Made by a program: the position numbers and the translations under genes. A stretch of 50,258 nt of DNA from Gemmatimonadota bacterium (GTDB lineage Bacteria; JAAXHH01): contig JAPOOT010000370.1 of NCBI GenBank assembly GCA_026713285.1, positions 1 to 50,258 on the forward strand, read 5' to 3'. Below, piece after piece: positions 7,959 to 17,180 of the stretch (position 1 is the stretch's first letter; every line of letters starts with the position of its first letter). Below the pieces are notes generated by a model. It made no database searches. It was not told where the DNA came from and was given only the letters and a program-made list of their open reading frames with translations.

Positions 7959-9779
7959 CTAGGGTATGGCGTAATCCGCGGGACCTTCGTCGATGCGGCC
8001 GGCAACAGGTCGGTTCTCCAGGGAGAGATAGGCGTCGATTACCTTCCGTACGACGGGTACGGCAGAGCCCGAGGGCGCGTTCTCCATGACCGCGGCAACG
8101 GCTATACGAGGCGCTTCCGCCGGAGCGTACGCGATGAACCACGAATGGTCCAGGCCGTGTGGATTCTCCGCCGTGCCCGTCTTCCCCGCCAATTGCGCGT
8201 AGGGCAGTTGCGCCGACCTCGCGGTTCCTTCATTCACTACAGCGATCATGGAATCCTGGATCAGGCGCAGCGTTTCGAGGGAAATGGGCAGCCAGTCCCT
8301 GATCCTCGGCTCGCCTGTTGTCAGCGTTTCTCCGTCGGCCGATTCAACCCGGTCGAGTATGTAGGGCTTGTACAGCACGCCTCCATTCGCCACCGCGGCC
8401 GTCATCATCGCCATCTGCAGGGGCGTAACGAGCAGCTCGCCCTGGCCGATCGCCAGGTTGAGGATCTTGCCGGGAGTCCAGACTCGGTTCTGCGCCGGAT
8501 CGTAGTAGTCGGCATCGGGAACCAGGCCGGCCTGTTCGACGCCCGCGTCAATGGCGGAAGGAGCACCGAAACCGAAACCCCGCGCGTACCTGCCCCATCG
8601 ATCCAAACCAAGCAGGTGTCCCACCTGGTAGAAATAGACATCGCAGGAATGGGTCATGGCATCCCTGAATGGCATGGAACCATGACCGGAGGTCCAGCAA
8701 CCCGCCCAGCGATTGCCAAATTGGTAACCTCGGTTACAGGAACGGAATACCGTGTTCGGCGTGACCAGTTCTTCTTCCAACGCGGCGCTGGCCGTTACGA
8801 TTTTCATCGTCGAAGCCGGCGGATACTGCCCGTCCCGGGTCCGGTCCAACAGCGGCTTCAGCGGATGATTGCGAAGCGTATCCCAGGTCTCCTGGGGTAT
8901 CCACTCCGTGAACAGGTTCGGGTCGTATCCGGGCCTGCTTACAATCGCGATGACCGCGCCTGTCCTGGGTTCCACCGCGACCAGCGCTCCGGCCAGACTG
9001 TCGGGAACCGCCTCCTCGGCTACGGACTGAATCCGGGTATCCAGGGTCAGATAAACGTTGTTTCCCGTCTCCGGCAGAAGGACCGGCATGCCGGGAAGTG
9101 GCCCGAGTTCCTCGCCGCGCGCGTTGACTTCCATGAACTCCAGGCCGTTCTGGCCGCGAAGGTGATGTTCAAAGGACTTTTCCACCCCCAGTTTTCCAAT
9201 GATGTCGCCGGGTCGATATCCCTCGTCGGCCAGTACATCGAGTTCCCCACGGCTTATTTCGGAAACGTAACCGAGCACGTGGCTCGCCAGCGTTCCCATG
9301 CCGTACATCCTGCCGGGGGTTATCTGAACGAATACGCCGGGAAGGTCCAGCAAGTGTTCTTCGACCTGGGACGCGATATCAAAAGAAACGTTTCGCTGAA
9401 CGGGTATGGGATTGAACCGGTTCACGGAAGGATCGCGAATACGCCTTAGAATAGCCTGGACATCCTGCCCGGTGAGTTCCCCCAGGTAGTCCACTGTTTC
9501 GTCGGAGGTCTCGAAAGGAACGGCGTCAATGGTATAGGATGGACTGTTCTCCGCCAGGACGACCCCGTAGCGGTCCAGGATCAATCCACGCAGCGCTTCG
9601 AGCACGACGGGCCGAATCCGGTTCCGTTCCGAATGCGCCCGGTACTCCTCGCCCGAAATGACCTGAAAGTAAAACAGGCGAACGGCCAGCAGCAGAAAGA
9701 GTGCCGTTACGATGCCCATAAACAGGTACAACTGGCCCCTGTGCGAGGAATTGTCATTCTGGGAAAAGCCACCGGACAT
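7959..9779 (-). CDS. mrdA: Penicillin-binding protein 2 (elongasome transpeptidase)
   Basis: Class B PBP that cross-links peptidoglycan in the side wall, partner of RodA; 606 aa. It has one N-terminal transmembrane anchor (about 17-40), a dimerisation/pedestal domain with LRGLILDRYGVVLAEN near 63-78, and a C-terminal transpeptidase domain. The active-site motifs are STMK (Ser323), SCD (378-380, the SxN-equivalent as in PBP2) and KTGT (533-536). The 5' end overlaps mreD by 26 bp, indicating translational coupling. The ATG at 9779 precedes the hydrophobic anchor by a short polar stretch typical of PBP2. Position between mreD and rodA supports the PBP2 assignment over PBP3. Confidence 0.96.
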   Translation of the reverse strand: MSGGFSQNDNSSHRGQLYLFMGIVTALFLLLAVRLFYFQVISGEEYRAHSERNRIRPVVLEALRGLILDRYGVVLAENSPSYTIDAVPFETSDETVDYLGELTGQDVQAILRRIRDPSVNRFNPIPVQRNVSFDIASQVEEHLLDLPGVFVQITPGRMYGMGTLASHVLGYVSEISRGELDVLADEGYRPGDIIGKLGVEKSFEHHLRGQNGLEFMEVNARGEELGPLPGMPVLLPETGNNVYLTLDTRIQSVAEEAVPDSLAGALVAVEPRTGAVIAIVSRPGYDPNLFTEWIPQETWDTLRNHPLKPLLDRTRDGQYPPASTMKIVTASAALEEELVTPNTVFRSCNRGYQFGNRWAGCWTSGHGSMPFRDAMTHSCDVYFYQVGHLLGLDRWGRYARGFGFGAPSAIDAGVEQAGLVPDADYYDPAQNRVWTPGKILNLAIGQGELLVTPLQMAMMTAAVANGGVLYKPYILDRVESADGETLTTGEPRIRDWLPISLETLRLIQDSMIAVVNEGTARSAQLPYAQLAGKTGTAENPHGLDHSWFIAYAPAEAPRIAVAAVMENAPSGSAVPVVRKVIDAYLSLENRPVAGRIDEGPADYAIP

Positions 9780-10254
9780 TGATCTGTCCCTGTCGATAGG
9801 TCAATCCGAGCGCGAGCAACAGGGCTGCGGAGACGGTGTAGAGCATCGTGGGCAATGAGAACGTTGCCAGCATGTATACAGACTCAGCCAGCTGGAAGCG
9901 GGTGAATACCAGCCAGTACATGACGGCGTGGACCAGGCTGGCGGCAAGCAGCGTGAGCAACAGGGTGGAGAGGCTGTCCCTGTAGAGCGTTTTTCCGGCA
10001 ATTCCCACGCCGTAAGCGATCAGCGTATTGCACATGGCGTTGAGTCCCAGGTTCACGGGCGTGCCGTTGAAATCCTCCATGAGCCCTACGCTGAAGCCCA
10101 GGATGGTCCCCCAGTAGGCGCCCGATCCCATCGCGCCAAATATCAGGATCATCAGTACGAAGTCCGGCCTGATAGTCCGAATGGCGATTTCGTGTCCCCA
10201 GGTACTGTCGATTACAAATGCCAGGAACAGTAGGATAGCGTGTTTTAAGTGCAT
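9754..10254 (-). CDS. mreD: Rod shape-determining protein MreD
   Basis: A small, almost entirely hydrophobic inner-membrane protein, 166 aa, with about five transmembrane segments. It links MreC and the MreB filament to the PBP2-RodA synthase. Sequence in this family is poorly conserved; what supports the call is length, hydropathy, the PDFVLMILIFGAMGSGAYWG segment near residue 29, the GLMEDFNGTPVNLGLNAM segment (family: G...D......GL.A), and position between mreC and mrdA. The ATG is at 10254. Its last 26 bp overlap the mrdA start. Confidence 0.92.
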   Translation of the reverse strand: MHLKHAILLFLAFVIDSTWGHEIAIRTIRPDFVLMILIFGAMGSGAYWGTILGFSVGLMEDFNGTPVNLGLNAMCNTLIAYGVGIAGKTLYRDSLSTLLLTLLAASLVHAVMYWLVFTRFQLAESVYMLATFSLPTMLYTVSAALLLALGLTYRQGQINVRWLFPE

Positions 10255-10293
10255 GGAATAGTTGGATCATAAAAAGGCTCGACGAACCCGAGA

Positions 10294-11109
10294 TTACTCG
10301 ACCTGGAGCGAATCGGCCGCGGCAGGTGTTTCTTCACCCGCGATCACAAACACCTCCTCCAGACGATTCAGTTCCACCGCGGGAGTGATCGATACCTGCT
10401 TGAAAAGGTTCCGGCTCCCGAGTGCGATCCGGCTAATTCTGCCAACGGGCAATCCCGAAGGAAAGGTCTCCCCCAGGCCGGATGTCACCACGCGGTCGCC
10501 AAGACGGACGTCTGCCCGCAATGGCAACTGCATATACAACGCTTCATTCTGGTAGCGGATGATTCCCTGTTCCCGGCTTCGCTGGACCAGGCCGCTGATA
10601 CGGCAGTTTCGGTCGGAAAGCAATTGCACGTAGGACGAAGTCAGGCCGACTTCGATGATTCTACCCAGGACACCGTCTTCCATCACTACGGCCATGTACT
10701 TGCGGATCTGATCGGAACGACCGACATCGATGATAATGGTATTCAGCCTCTGATCGGTATTCCAGCCGACGACTTCGGCGGGCACATAGGTATACTTCTT
10801 TCTGTCCTTCAGACTGAGGAGCCCGCGCAGCCGCTGGTTTTCATATCTTCGTTCCTCGAGATCGGCGGCCTGCAATTGCATCTGGACGAGTTTCTGTCGC
10901 AGAAGCTGATTTTCGGATTTGAGGTTGAAATACGACGGAATGAAGGCGAACGCTTCCTGAAAAGGCGTCAGCACAGTCAACCAGACGATCCGCATGACAC
11001 CGATCTGCCGCTGCGGGGACGCCGTCAGAAGCAGGATCGAGGTGACCATGGCGAGGGCGAAAGCTGTGTACTGGCGTTGGTGGTACAGAACGTAAAAGAA
11101 CCGGAACAT
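10294..11109 (-). CDS. mreC: Rod shape-determining protein MreC
   Basis: Periplasmic scaffold of the elongasome that activates PBP2; 271 aa. A short cytoplasmic start is followed by one transmembrane helix (about 12-30), then a coiled coil (about 65-100, LKSENQLLRQKLVQMQLQAA region), then the two-barrel MreC core with PAEVVGWNTDQRLNTIIID, VMEDGVLGRIIEVG and LGDRVVTSGLGETFPSGLP. It is shorter than E. coli MreC (367 aa) because the C-terminal tail is lacking; this is common. Its ATG at 11109 begins one base after the mreB stop, so the two are translationally linked. Confidence 0.95.
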   Translation of the reverse strand: MFRFFYVLYHQRQYTAFALAMVTSILLLTASPQRQIGVMRIVWLTVLTPFQEAFAFIPSYFNLKSENQLLRQKLVQMQLQAADLEERRYENQRLRGLLSLKDRKKYTYVPAEVVGWNTDQRLNTIIIDVGRSDQIRKYMAVVMEDGVLGRIIEVGLTSSYVQLLSDRNCRISGLVQRSREQGIIRYQNEALYMQLPLRADVRLGDRVVTSGLGETFPSGLPVGRISRIALGSRNLFKQVSITPAVELNRLEEVFVIAGEETPAAADSLQVE

Positions 11110-11110
11110 G

Positions 11111-12145
11111 CTAGTCCTTCAGGACGCTCAGCATAGTCTCGTAGGCGGCAAAGTTCTCTATGATCTTTCCCGCTCCCCGAACAACGGACGTCATAGGCTC
11201 CTCATCGAGCCTTACCGGCAGCTTGGTCTCCTTCGTGATCTGCCTGTCCAGGCCGGGCAGCCGGGACCCGCCTCCGCTTATGATGATACCGCGATCGATA
11301 ATATCGGCCGCCAGTTCCGCCGGTGTCGATTCCAGGGTCTGGCGCACCGCCATGATTACCCCGTCAAGCGGCTGGGAAAGTACCCTGCGAATCGCCAGGG
11401 AGTCCACTACGACAGAACGTGGTATCCTGTCGATCAGATCGAGCCCCTTTACCGTCATATCCAGTTCCTTGTCAAACACCGGATAGGCCGACCCGAGATT
11501 CCACTTGATCTGTTCGGCCATATTGTAACCGATCTGAAGGTTGCAGTCGTTCTTCATGTGGTTGATGATTGCCTCGTCCATTTCATCGCCGCCGATGCGT
11601 ACCGACTTTGCCGTCACGATGCCGCCAAGGGAAATCACGGCGATCTCCGAAGTCCCGCCGCCGATATCGATGATCATGCTGCCCACCGGTTCATCCACGG
11701 GCAAAGAACAACCGATAGCGGCCGCCATGGGTTCGGATATCAACATCACTTCCTTGGCGCCCGCTCGCTCCGCCGAATCCCGGACCGCCCTCATTTCAAC
11801 GTCGGTCACCCCCGAGGGAATACATGCCACGACGCGAGGCCGAATGAAGAATGAATTCTTGAGTACCTTGCGGATGAAGTATCGAATCATCGCTTCCGTA
11901 TACTCGAAGTCGGCGATCACGCCATCGCGCAACGGCCGATGCGCCTTGAGATCGGGCGGCTCCCTTCCGAGCATGACTTTAGCCTCGGCGCCGACGGCGA
12001 CGACTTTCCCGGTCCTGGTATTGACGGCCACCACGGATGGCTCGTTGATCACAATGCCTCTGCCACGGACATATACGAGCGTATTGGCCGTACCCAGATC
12101 GATGCCGATATCATTGGAAAAGAAGTCCGGCAGGGTAAAACGCAT
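11111..12145 (-). CDS. mreB: Rod shape-determining protein MreB (bacterial actin)
   Basis: Cytoskeletal actin homologue, 344 aa, that polymerises on the inner membrane and directs lateral cell-wall synthesis. It shows the phosphate-1 loop DIGIDLGTANTLVYVRGRG, the phosphate-2 loop IIDIGGGTSEIAVISLGG, the family segments RPRVVACIPSGVTDVEMRA and ISEPMAAAIGCSLPV, and adenosine-site GGGSRLPGLD. The N-terminal MRFTLPDFFSNDIG includes a short amphipathic start as in other MreBs. The ATG at 12145 has AAGGAG at 7-nt spacing, one of the strongest ribosome sites in the window, fitting a high-abundance protein. Rod or elongated cell shape is expected. Confidence 0.98.
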   Translation of the reverse strand: MRFTLPDFFSNDIGIDLGTANTLVYVRGRGIVINEPSVVAVNTRTGKVVAVGAEAKVMLGREPPDLKAHRPLRDGVIADFEYTEAMIRYFIRKVLKNSFFIRPRVVACIPSGVTDVEMRAVRDSAERAGAKEVMLISEPMAAAIGCSLPVDEPVGSMIIDIGGGTSEIAVISLGGIVTAKSVRIGGDEMDEAIINHMKNDCNLQIGYNMAEQIKWNLGSAYPVFDKELDMTVKGLDLIDRIPRSVVVDSLAIRRVLSQPLDGVIMAVRQTLESTPAELAADIIDRGIIISGGGSRLPGLDRQITKETKLPVRLDEEPMTSVVRGAGKIIENFAAYETMLSVLKD

Positions 12146-12205
12146 TTTTCGTCTCCTTGATACCTACAGAAACCATAGACCGAAAGCGAGGCAGGTCAGC
12201 TGGAT

Positions 12206-13033
12206 TCAGGCCGAAATCCGTTTCAAGTCGGCCAGATGGCGATAGGGAACCTTCATTCCACCCAGGCCGCATCGGTCCGGCCGCGGTCCGTGATAGTCCG
12301 ATCCACCCGTTGCAACCAGCCTGTTCTTCGACGCCAGTTGTCCATAATAGCGACGGACAGTCGACGTGTGGTCCGGGTGGATGACCTCCAGGCCGTCCAA
12401 TCCGGATTCGATGAATCCGGGAATCAGCTCGTCCCGCCGAAGGGACCCGGGGTGGGCCAGCACCGCCACGCCGCCCGCGTCGTGAATGATCTGAATCGCA
12501 TTCCCGACGGTGAACAGCATCTTGGGCACATAGGCGGGAGCATGATTTCCGAGGTACTTCGTAAAAGCGTCCTGTATGGAATCGACCTGGCGGCTTCCCA
12601 CCAACGCCCGGGCGATATGCGGTCTGCCGATGCTGGTTTTGGCGTCGCGCGCGTGGGCGAAGACCGATTCCAGTTCGAGCGTCACGCCCAGGTCATTGAG
12701 CTTCCGCACGATACCTTCCGCCCGGTTCAACCGGTTTGACCTGAAGGTCTCCAGGTAAGCAAGCAACTCCGGGTTGGCCGGATCGAAGCAATAACCCAGC
12801 ACATGCACGTCGGAAGCGCCTTCCCGCGCACTGAGTTCCACGCCGGACACGATCTCCAGGTCCCCGGGAGAAACGCGACGCGCCCGCTCAACGCCGTCCA
12901 CCGCGTCGTGGTCTGTGATCGCCAGTGCGCGCAAACCGGCGGCGCGGGCCCTGGCAACGAGCTCTTCGGGGGTATCGACGCCGTCCGAACAGTCGCTGTG
13001 GGCGTGTAAATCAATATAGCATTCGACGCTCAT
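12206..13033 (-). CDS. PHP-domain phosphoesterase (YciV/RNase AM-like family)
   Basis: Metal-dependent phosphoesterase of the PHP superfamily, 275 aa. Metal ligands are visible in DLHAHSDCSDG near the N-terminus, ITDHD, SGVELSA, GRPHIARAL, LAHPG and GGSDYHGP at the C-terminus; this full ligand set suggests an active enzyme. The closest known group includes E. coli YciV (RNase AM), a 5'-3' exonuclease trimming rRNA and small nucleotides, but other members act on different phosphoesters, so substrate is open. The ATG at 13033 overlaps the valS stop codon in an ATGA arrangement, indicating coupled translation with valS. An in-frame TTG at 13042 is less likely. Confidence 0.87.
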   Translation of the reverse strand: MSVECYIDLHAHSDCSDGVDTPEELVARARAAGLRALAITDHDAVDGVERARRVSPGDLEIVSGVELSAREGASDVHVLGYCFDPANPELLAYLETFRSNRLNRAEGIVRKLNDLGVTLELESVFAHARDAKTSIGRPHIARALVGSRQVDSIQDAFTKYLGNHAPAYVPKMLFTVGNAIQIIHDAGGVAVLAHPGSLRRDELIPGFIESGLDGLEVIHPDHTSTVRRYYGQLASKNRLVATGGSDYHGPRPDRCGLGGMKVPYRHLADLKRISA

Positions 13034-15699
13034 CCGGCACAAATCATTTCGAGATTCCGATTCAGTCTGCCGATCATGTCCTCGTAGTCGCTCTGCTTGT
13101 TCTTTTCCTTCTCTACGACAGCCGCCGGCGCCTTGTTAACGAACTGGCCGTTCGACAGGCGCTTCCGGACCTTTTCCAGCTCCTGCTCGACCCGGTTCCT
13201 CTCCTTCGAAAGACGTTCCGTTTCGATCTCCAGGTCGATCAGTCCGACAAGCGGGATGTAGAACTCCATGTCTCGCAACACGCCGGACGCGCAACCGGCC
13301 GGCCGGTCCCCGTCGCCGTCGACGAACGCCATTTCGCTTCTGGCCAGAGACCGGACCGTCGCGGCCTCGCCGGACAGCACGTCAATCAGACCGGCGTCCG
13401 CGACCTGGCAGTACACCGTCATTTCCCGGGTAGGATGAACCCGGAAATCGGCCCGTACGCCCCGGATTGCCCCGATCAATTCCTGTACGAAGCGAACGTC
13501 CCCTTCGGCGTCCGATTGAATCCAATCCGGATGCGTCTCCGGCCAGGGAGCTACGACGATGCCGGGCGGTTCCGCGTCATCATCCGCAAGATAGGGCCTC
13601 AACTGCTGCCAGATTTCCTCGGTGATGAACGGCATGAACGGATGAAACAGGCGTAAAGTACGTTCCAGTACAAGCAGGGCCGTGCGCCGTGCCTGTTCCC
13701 CGGAATCGAGATCCGATTCGTCGTAGACCCGTTGCTTTATCGTTTCGAGATACCAGTCGCAGTAGTCGTGCCAGAAAAAATCGTATAGCAGCAGCGCCGA
13801 CTCGTGAAAAGCGTATCTCTCAAGAGACCGGGTTACCTGATCGACGGTTCTCGCCATTCGTGACAAAATCCAGCGGTCCCAGAGGTTTTCGGGAATCGGG
13901 TGTTGGGGTGCAGGCTGCTTTTGATGCATAAGAACCAGCCGTGCGGCGTTCCACATCTTGTTCGCGAAATTACGGCCCACCTCAACCTGTTCGTTGGAAT
14001 AGAGCAAGTCCTGTCCGTGCGGCGCGATCAGCATCATCGCGTATCGCAGCGCGTCGGTGCCGTAGGTATCCATGACCTCGAGGGGATCTGGCGAATTGCC
14101 GAGCGATTTGCTCAGTTTGCGTCCCTTGATGTCGCGGACCAGGCTCGTCAGATAGACGTCGTCGAAGGGCCGGTCGTCCATGAACTCATAACCCATCATC
14201 ATCATGCGAACGACCCAGAAGAACAGGATATCGTGGCCGGTAACCAGTGTGGAAGTGGGATAGAAGGTTCGGAGTTCCCCGGTCCGGTCCGGCCAGCCCA
14301 TGGTCGAAAAGGGCCAGAGGGCCGAGGAAAACCACGTGTCGAGCACGTCTTCGTCCTGACGCAGGACGCCGTGGCCGCAACTGCCGCAACCTGCGGGCGC
14401 TTCGACGCCCGCGTGCGCGCATTCGCACGACGCGCAATACCAGACCGGGATGCGGTGCCCCCACCACAGCTGCCGGGAAAGACACCAGTCCTCGATGTTC
14501 TCCAGCCAGTGGCGGTACGTCTTTTCCCAGTGTTCCGGCGTAAAACCCGGCAATCCGTCCTTTTCGAGGGCGTGCAGGAGGCGCAGGGCGAGTGGCCGGG
14601 TTTTCAGAAACCACTGCCGTGAAAGCCGGGGTTCGAGGACCGAGTCGCAACGCTGGCAGTGGCGCACGGCATGGACGTGTCCATCGATCCCTTCGAGCAG
14701 GCCGAGATCTTCGAGGTCTTTCACGACCCTGCGCCTGCACTCGAACCGGTCCAGTCCCCTGTAGGCGAGGCCCGCGGCATCGTTCATCACGCCGTCCTCG
14801 TCCATAACCACGACTCGGGGCAAATCGTGTTTGTTGCCTATGATGAAATCGTTGAAATCATGGGCCGGCGTCACTTTTACGGCACCCGTTCCGAATGCCA
14901 TGTCCACCAGTTCCGCGTCCGCAATGACCGGGATGGTCCGATCCGTCAAAGGCAGCTTCACCCGTTCGCCCACCAGGTGCGCGTGACGGTCGTCCTCCGG
15001 ATGGACCGCGACCGCCGCGTCGCCGAGCATGGTCTCCGGTCTCGTCGTGGCGATACCGATCCCTCCATCGCGGTTTTCCAGGGGATACCGGATCTGCCAC
15101 AGCGATCCCCGCTCTTCCAGGGGAACGGCTTCCTCATTGGACAGGGCTGTATTGCAGCGGGTGCACCAGTTGATGATGCGATCGCCCCGATAGATCATCT
15201 TCTTTTCGAAAAGCGCGACGAATACCGTGGCAACCGCCCTGGAAAGCCCTTCATCCAGGGTGAAACGCTCGCGCTTCCAGTCACATGAGCAACCGAGTTC
15301 CTTCAACTGGCGGACGATCGTGCCGCCGTACTGCTCCCGCCATTTCCATACTTCCTCCACAAATCTCTCTCGACCTATTTCCTCTCGGTCGATGCCCCGC
15401 TCGGCGAGCATCCTTTCGACTACGACATGCGTGGCGATACCGGCATGATCCGTTCCCGGCATCCAGAGGGTTTCGAAGCCCTGCATGCGCTTGAATCGGA
15501 TAAGCACGTCCTGGATCGTGTTGTTCAGCACGTGTCCGAGATGGAGTATGCCGGTGATGTTGGGAGGGGGTATAACGATGGAATAGGGCGGCTTGCCGGA
15601 GTCGGGGTCGGCGTGAAAGAACTGGTTTTCTTCCCAGAAAGCGTACCACTTCCGCTCGACGGTTCCGGGATCGTATTGCGGGGACAAGCCCTCGGCCAT
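13030..15699 (-). CDS. valS: Valyl-tRNA synthetase
   Basis: Class Ia aminoacyl-tRNA synthetase charging tRNA-Val; 889 aa. The HIGH-like motif is HLGH (53-56) within PPPNITGILHLGHVLN, and the KMSKS-like motif is KLSKS (528-532). The editing (CP1) domain spans roughly 190-350 with the ATTRPETMLGD segment. The zinc-like cysteines CTRC (179-182) and a second set around 422-441 are present. The anticodon-binding domain is followed by the C-terminal coiled-coil arm (about 825-885) that is typical for ValRS. The ATG at 15699 has GGGAG somewhat far upstream. It is preceded by a near-consensus promoter at 15848-15876 and a leader of about 140 nt in which no T-box sequence is recognisable. Confidence 0.97.
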   Translation of the reverse strand: MAEGLSPQYDPGTVERKWYAFWEENQFFHADPDSGKPPYSIVIPPPNITGILHLGHVLNNTIQDVLIRFKRMQGFETLWMPGTDHAGIATHVVVERMLAERGIDREEIGRERFVEEVWKWREQYGGTIVRQLKELGCSCDWKRERFTLDEGLSRAVATVFVALFEKKMIYRGDRIINWCTRCNTALSNEEAVPLEERGSLWQIRYPLENRDGGIGIATTRPETMLGDAAVAVHPEDDRHAHLVGERVKLPLTDRTIPVIADAELVDMAFGTGAVKVTPAHDFNDFIIGNKHDLPRVVVMDEDGVMNDAAGLAYRGLDRFECRRRVVKDLEDLGLLEGIDGHVHAVRHCQRCDSVLEPRLSRQWFLKTRPLALRLLHALEKDGLPGFTPEHWEKTYRHWLENIEDWCLSRQLWWGHRIPVWYCASCECAHAGVEAPAGCGSCGHGVLRQDEDVLDTWFSSALWPFSTMGWPDRTGELRTFYPTSTLVTGHDILFFWVVRMMMMGYEFMDDRPFDDVYLTSLVRDIKGRKLSKSLGNSPDPLEVMDTYGTDALRYAMMLIAPHGQDLLYSNEQVEVGRNFANKMWNAARLVLMHQKQPAPQHPIPENLWDRWILSRMARTVDQVTRSLERYAFHESALLLYDFFWHDYCDWYLETIKQRVYDESDLDSGEQARRTALLVLERTLRLFHPFMPFITEEIWQQLRPYLADDDAEPPGIVVAPWPETHPDWIQSDAEGDVRFVQELIGAIRGVRADFRVHPTREMTVYCQVADAGLIDVLSGEAATVRSLARSEMAFVDGDGDRPAGCASGVLRDMEFYIPLVGLIDLEIETERLSKERNRVEQELEKVRKRLSNGQFVNKAPAAVVEKEKNKQSDYEDMIGRLNRNLEMICAG

Positions 15700-15847
15700 C
15701 TAGGATGTTTCTCCCTGTCGTATCGAGCGTTACTAAATAGAACAGGTTATGGAATGGCCGTAATCAGACTGTATACCGGAACAGGTAAGACTACGCCCTC
15801 CATCGGGACGGTATCTTGAAAGCAGCAACGCGCAAATCGCCTGCCTC

Positions 15848-15876
15848 AAAATACCGCGCCGACGCGGGTCTGTCAA
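15848..15876 (-). promoter_or_regulatory. Sigma-70-type promoter upstream of valS
   Basis: On the minus strand, TTGACA (15876-15871), a 17-bp spacer, then TATTTT (853-848). The spacer contains a CCGCG-N4-CGCGG dyad. The predicted transcription start is near 15841, about 140 nt before the valS ATG. It lies between the ftsZ end and valS and so probably separates the dcw unit from the valS-PHP-mre genes. Confidence 0.7.
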
Positions 15877-15908
15877 TCAAATTCACCCTGTGTGGCAGTC
15901 ACCCGAAT

Positions 15909-15922
15909 CGCCCTTTCGGGCG
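15909..15922 (-). terminator. Small stem-loop just downstream of ftsZ
   Basis: CGCCC-GAAA-GGGCG on the minus strand, a 5-bp GC stem with a GNRA-type tetraloop, 17 bp after the ftsZ stop. No U-run follows, so it is either a weak or Rho-assisted terminator or a 3'-end stabiliser. Its position at the end of the dcw genes is the main support. Confidence 0.35.
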
Positions 15923-15939
15923 CGGAATGACGCGGACTG

Positions 15940-17112
15940 CTACGAACCGAAAGCCCGCCTGCGACGCATGTAGGTCGGCACGTCCAGCCCGTTGTTGTCG
16001 ACCGCGTCGTCAGAAGGGTCGCCGACGGTCACTTCTTCCGTATCGAACCCGTTGCGCTTGACACGCTGAAAGGCCGGGGTTTCCAGTTCGTTAGAGCGGT
16101 CCGGCTGAAACTTCAGGATGTTACGCGTCAACATATCGTCAGGGGCAGCCATCGCCTGGTCCAGTCCCGTCGCGATCACCGTTACGCGGACCTTGCCTTC
16201 GAGGTTTTCGTCGAGGACCGTGCCCATGATGATGTTGGTATGTCCCGCGGCTGCCTGAACCGTGGTCATCACCTCTTCCACTTCGAACAGGGTCATGTCC
16301 TGGCCGCCCGATATATTGAGCAGAATATCCTTGGCCCCGTCGATGTCCATGTCCGCCAGCAACGGGTGCCGCATGGCCTGTTCCGCCGCTTCCAGCGCGC
16401 GCTTGTCGCCATCGGCTTCACCGGTGCCCATCAGAGCTTCGCCCTTGTTCTCCATGGTCGTCCTGATATCGGCGAAATCGACATTGATCAGTCCGGGCAG
16501 TGTAACCAGGTCCGAAATGCCGCGCGTGGCCTGCAACAGGACTTCGTCGGCCACCTTGAGCGCGTCTTTGAATGTCGTGTTGCGGCTCACGGCCTCCTTC
16601 AGTTTCTGGTTTGGTATGATGACCACCGTGTCCACATGTTCCTTCAAGGCTGCAAGCCCGGTCTCGGCGTTCGCCGCGCGCTTGGGTCCCTCGAAGGCGA
16701 ACGGCTTGGTCACGACGCCGACGGCCAGCACACCCAGTTCCTTCGCAATCTGGGCAATCACCGGCGCGGCGCCGCTTCCGGTGCCTCCCCCCATACCCGC
16801 CGTGATGAACACCATGTCGATGTCGGTCAGGTGTTCCGCGATTTCGTCCCGGCTTTCCTCCGCGGCTTTGCGGCCCACGTCGGGATTGGCGCCGGCGCCG
16901 AGTCCACGGGTGGTTTCCTGCCCCAGCTGTATCTTGTACTTTACATTGGAACCCGCCAGATCCTGCGCGTCGGTGTTGGCGACTAGAAAATCAACGCCCG
17001 GGACGCCGATTTCAACCATGTGGTTGACGGCGTTCTTACCTGCGCCGCCTACGCCGATTATTTTCATGCGGGCAAACAATCCCGGTTCCGCATCAAAGTC
17101 GAAAGTAGACAT
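15940..17112 (-). CDS. ftsZ: Cell division protein FtsZ (bacterial tubulin)
   Basis: GTPase that forms the Z-ring, 390 aa. The tubulin signature GGGTGSG is at 108-114, the glycine-rich IIGVGGAGKNAVNHM near 18-32, NTDAQDL at 47-52, and the T7 synergy loop NVDFADIR at 210-217 with both acidic residues. A variable linker (about 330-375) ends in the conserved C-terminal peptide LDVPTYMRRR, which binds FtsA and other tethers. An open frame runs further upstream, but the ATG at 17112 has GGAGG at 6-nt spacing and gives the family length. It is the last gene of the dcw run, 68 bp after ftsA. Confidence 0.98.
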   Translation of the reverse strand: MSTFDFDAEPGLFARMKIIGVGGAGKNAVNHMVEIGVPGVDFLVANTDAQDLAGSNVKYKIQLGQETTRGLGAGANPDVGRKAAEESRDEIAEHLTDIDMVFITAGMGGGTGSGAAPVIAQIAKELGVLAVGVVTKPFAFEGPKRAANAETGLAALKEHVDTVVIIPNQKLKEAVSRNTTFKDALKVADEVLLQATRGISDLVTLPGLINVDFADIRTTMENKGEALMGTGEADGDKRALEAAEQAMRHPLLADMDIDGAKDILLNISGGQDMTLFEVEEVMTTVQAAAGHTNIIMGTVLDENLEGKVRVTVIATGLDQAMAAPDDMLTRNILKFQPDRSNELETPAFQRVKRNGFDTEEVTVGDPSDDAVDNNGLDVPTYMRRRRAFGS

Positions 17113-17180
17113 TTGCTGCCTCCATCTGTGGGGTTTTAGTTGGCAAACCGCCGAATCCGTACGATAGCGCTTGGTGTGTG

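Noticed and set aside
7878..9449. Long plus-strand open frame (523 codons) opposite mrdA and rodA
   Set aside because: It is an antisense shadow of two certain genes. High GC removes stop codons in the opposite frame; the translation has no recognisable domain or hydrophobic pattern.
15700..15841. T-box or other amino-acid-sensing leader before valS
   Set aside because: The leader is long enough, but the T-box consensus and an antiterminator/terminator pair with a U-run are not visible.
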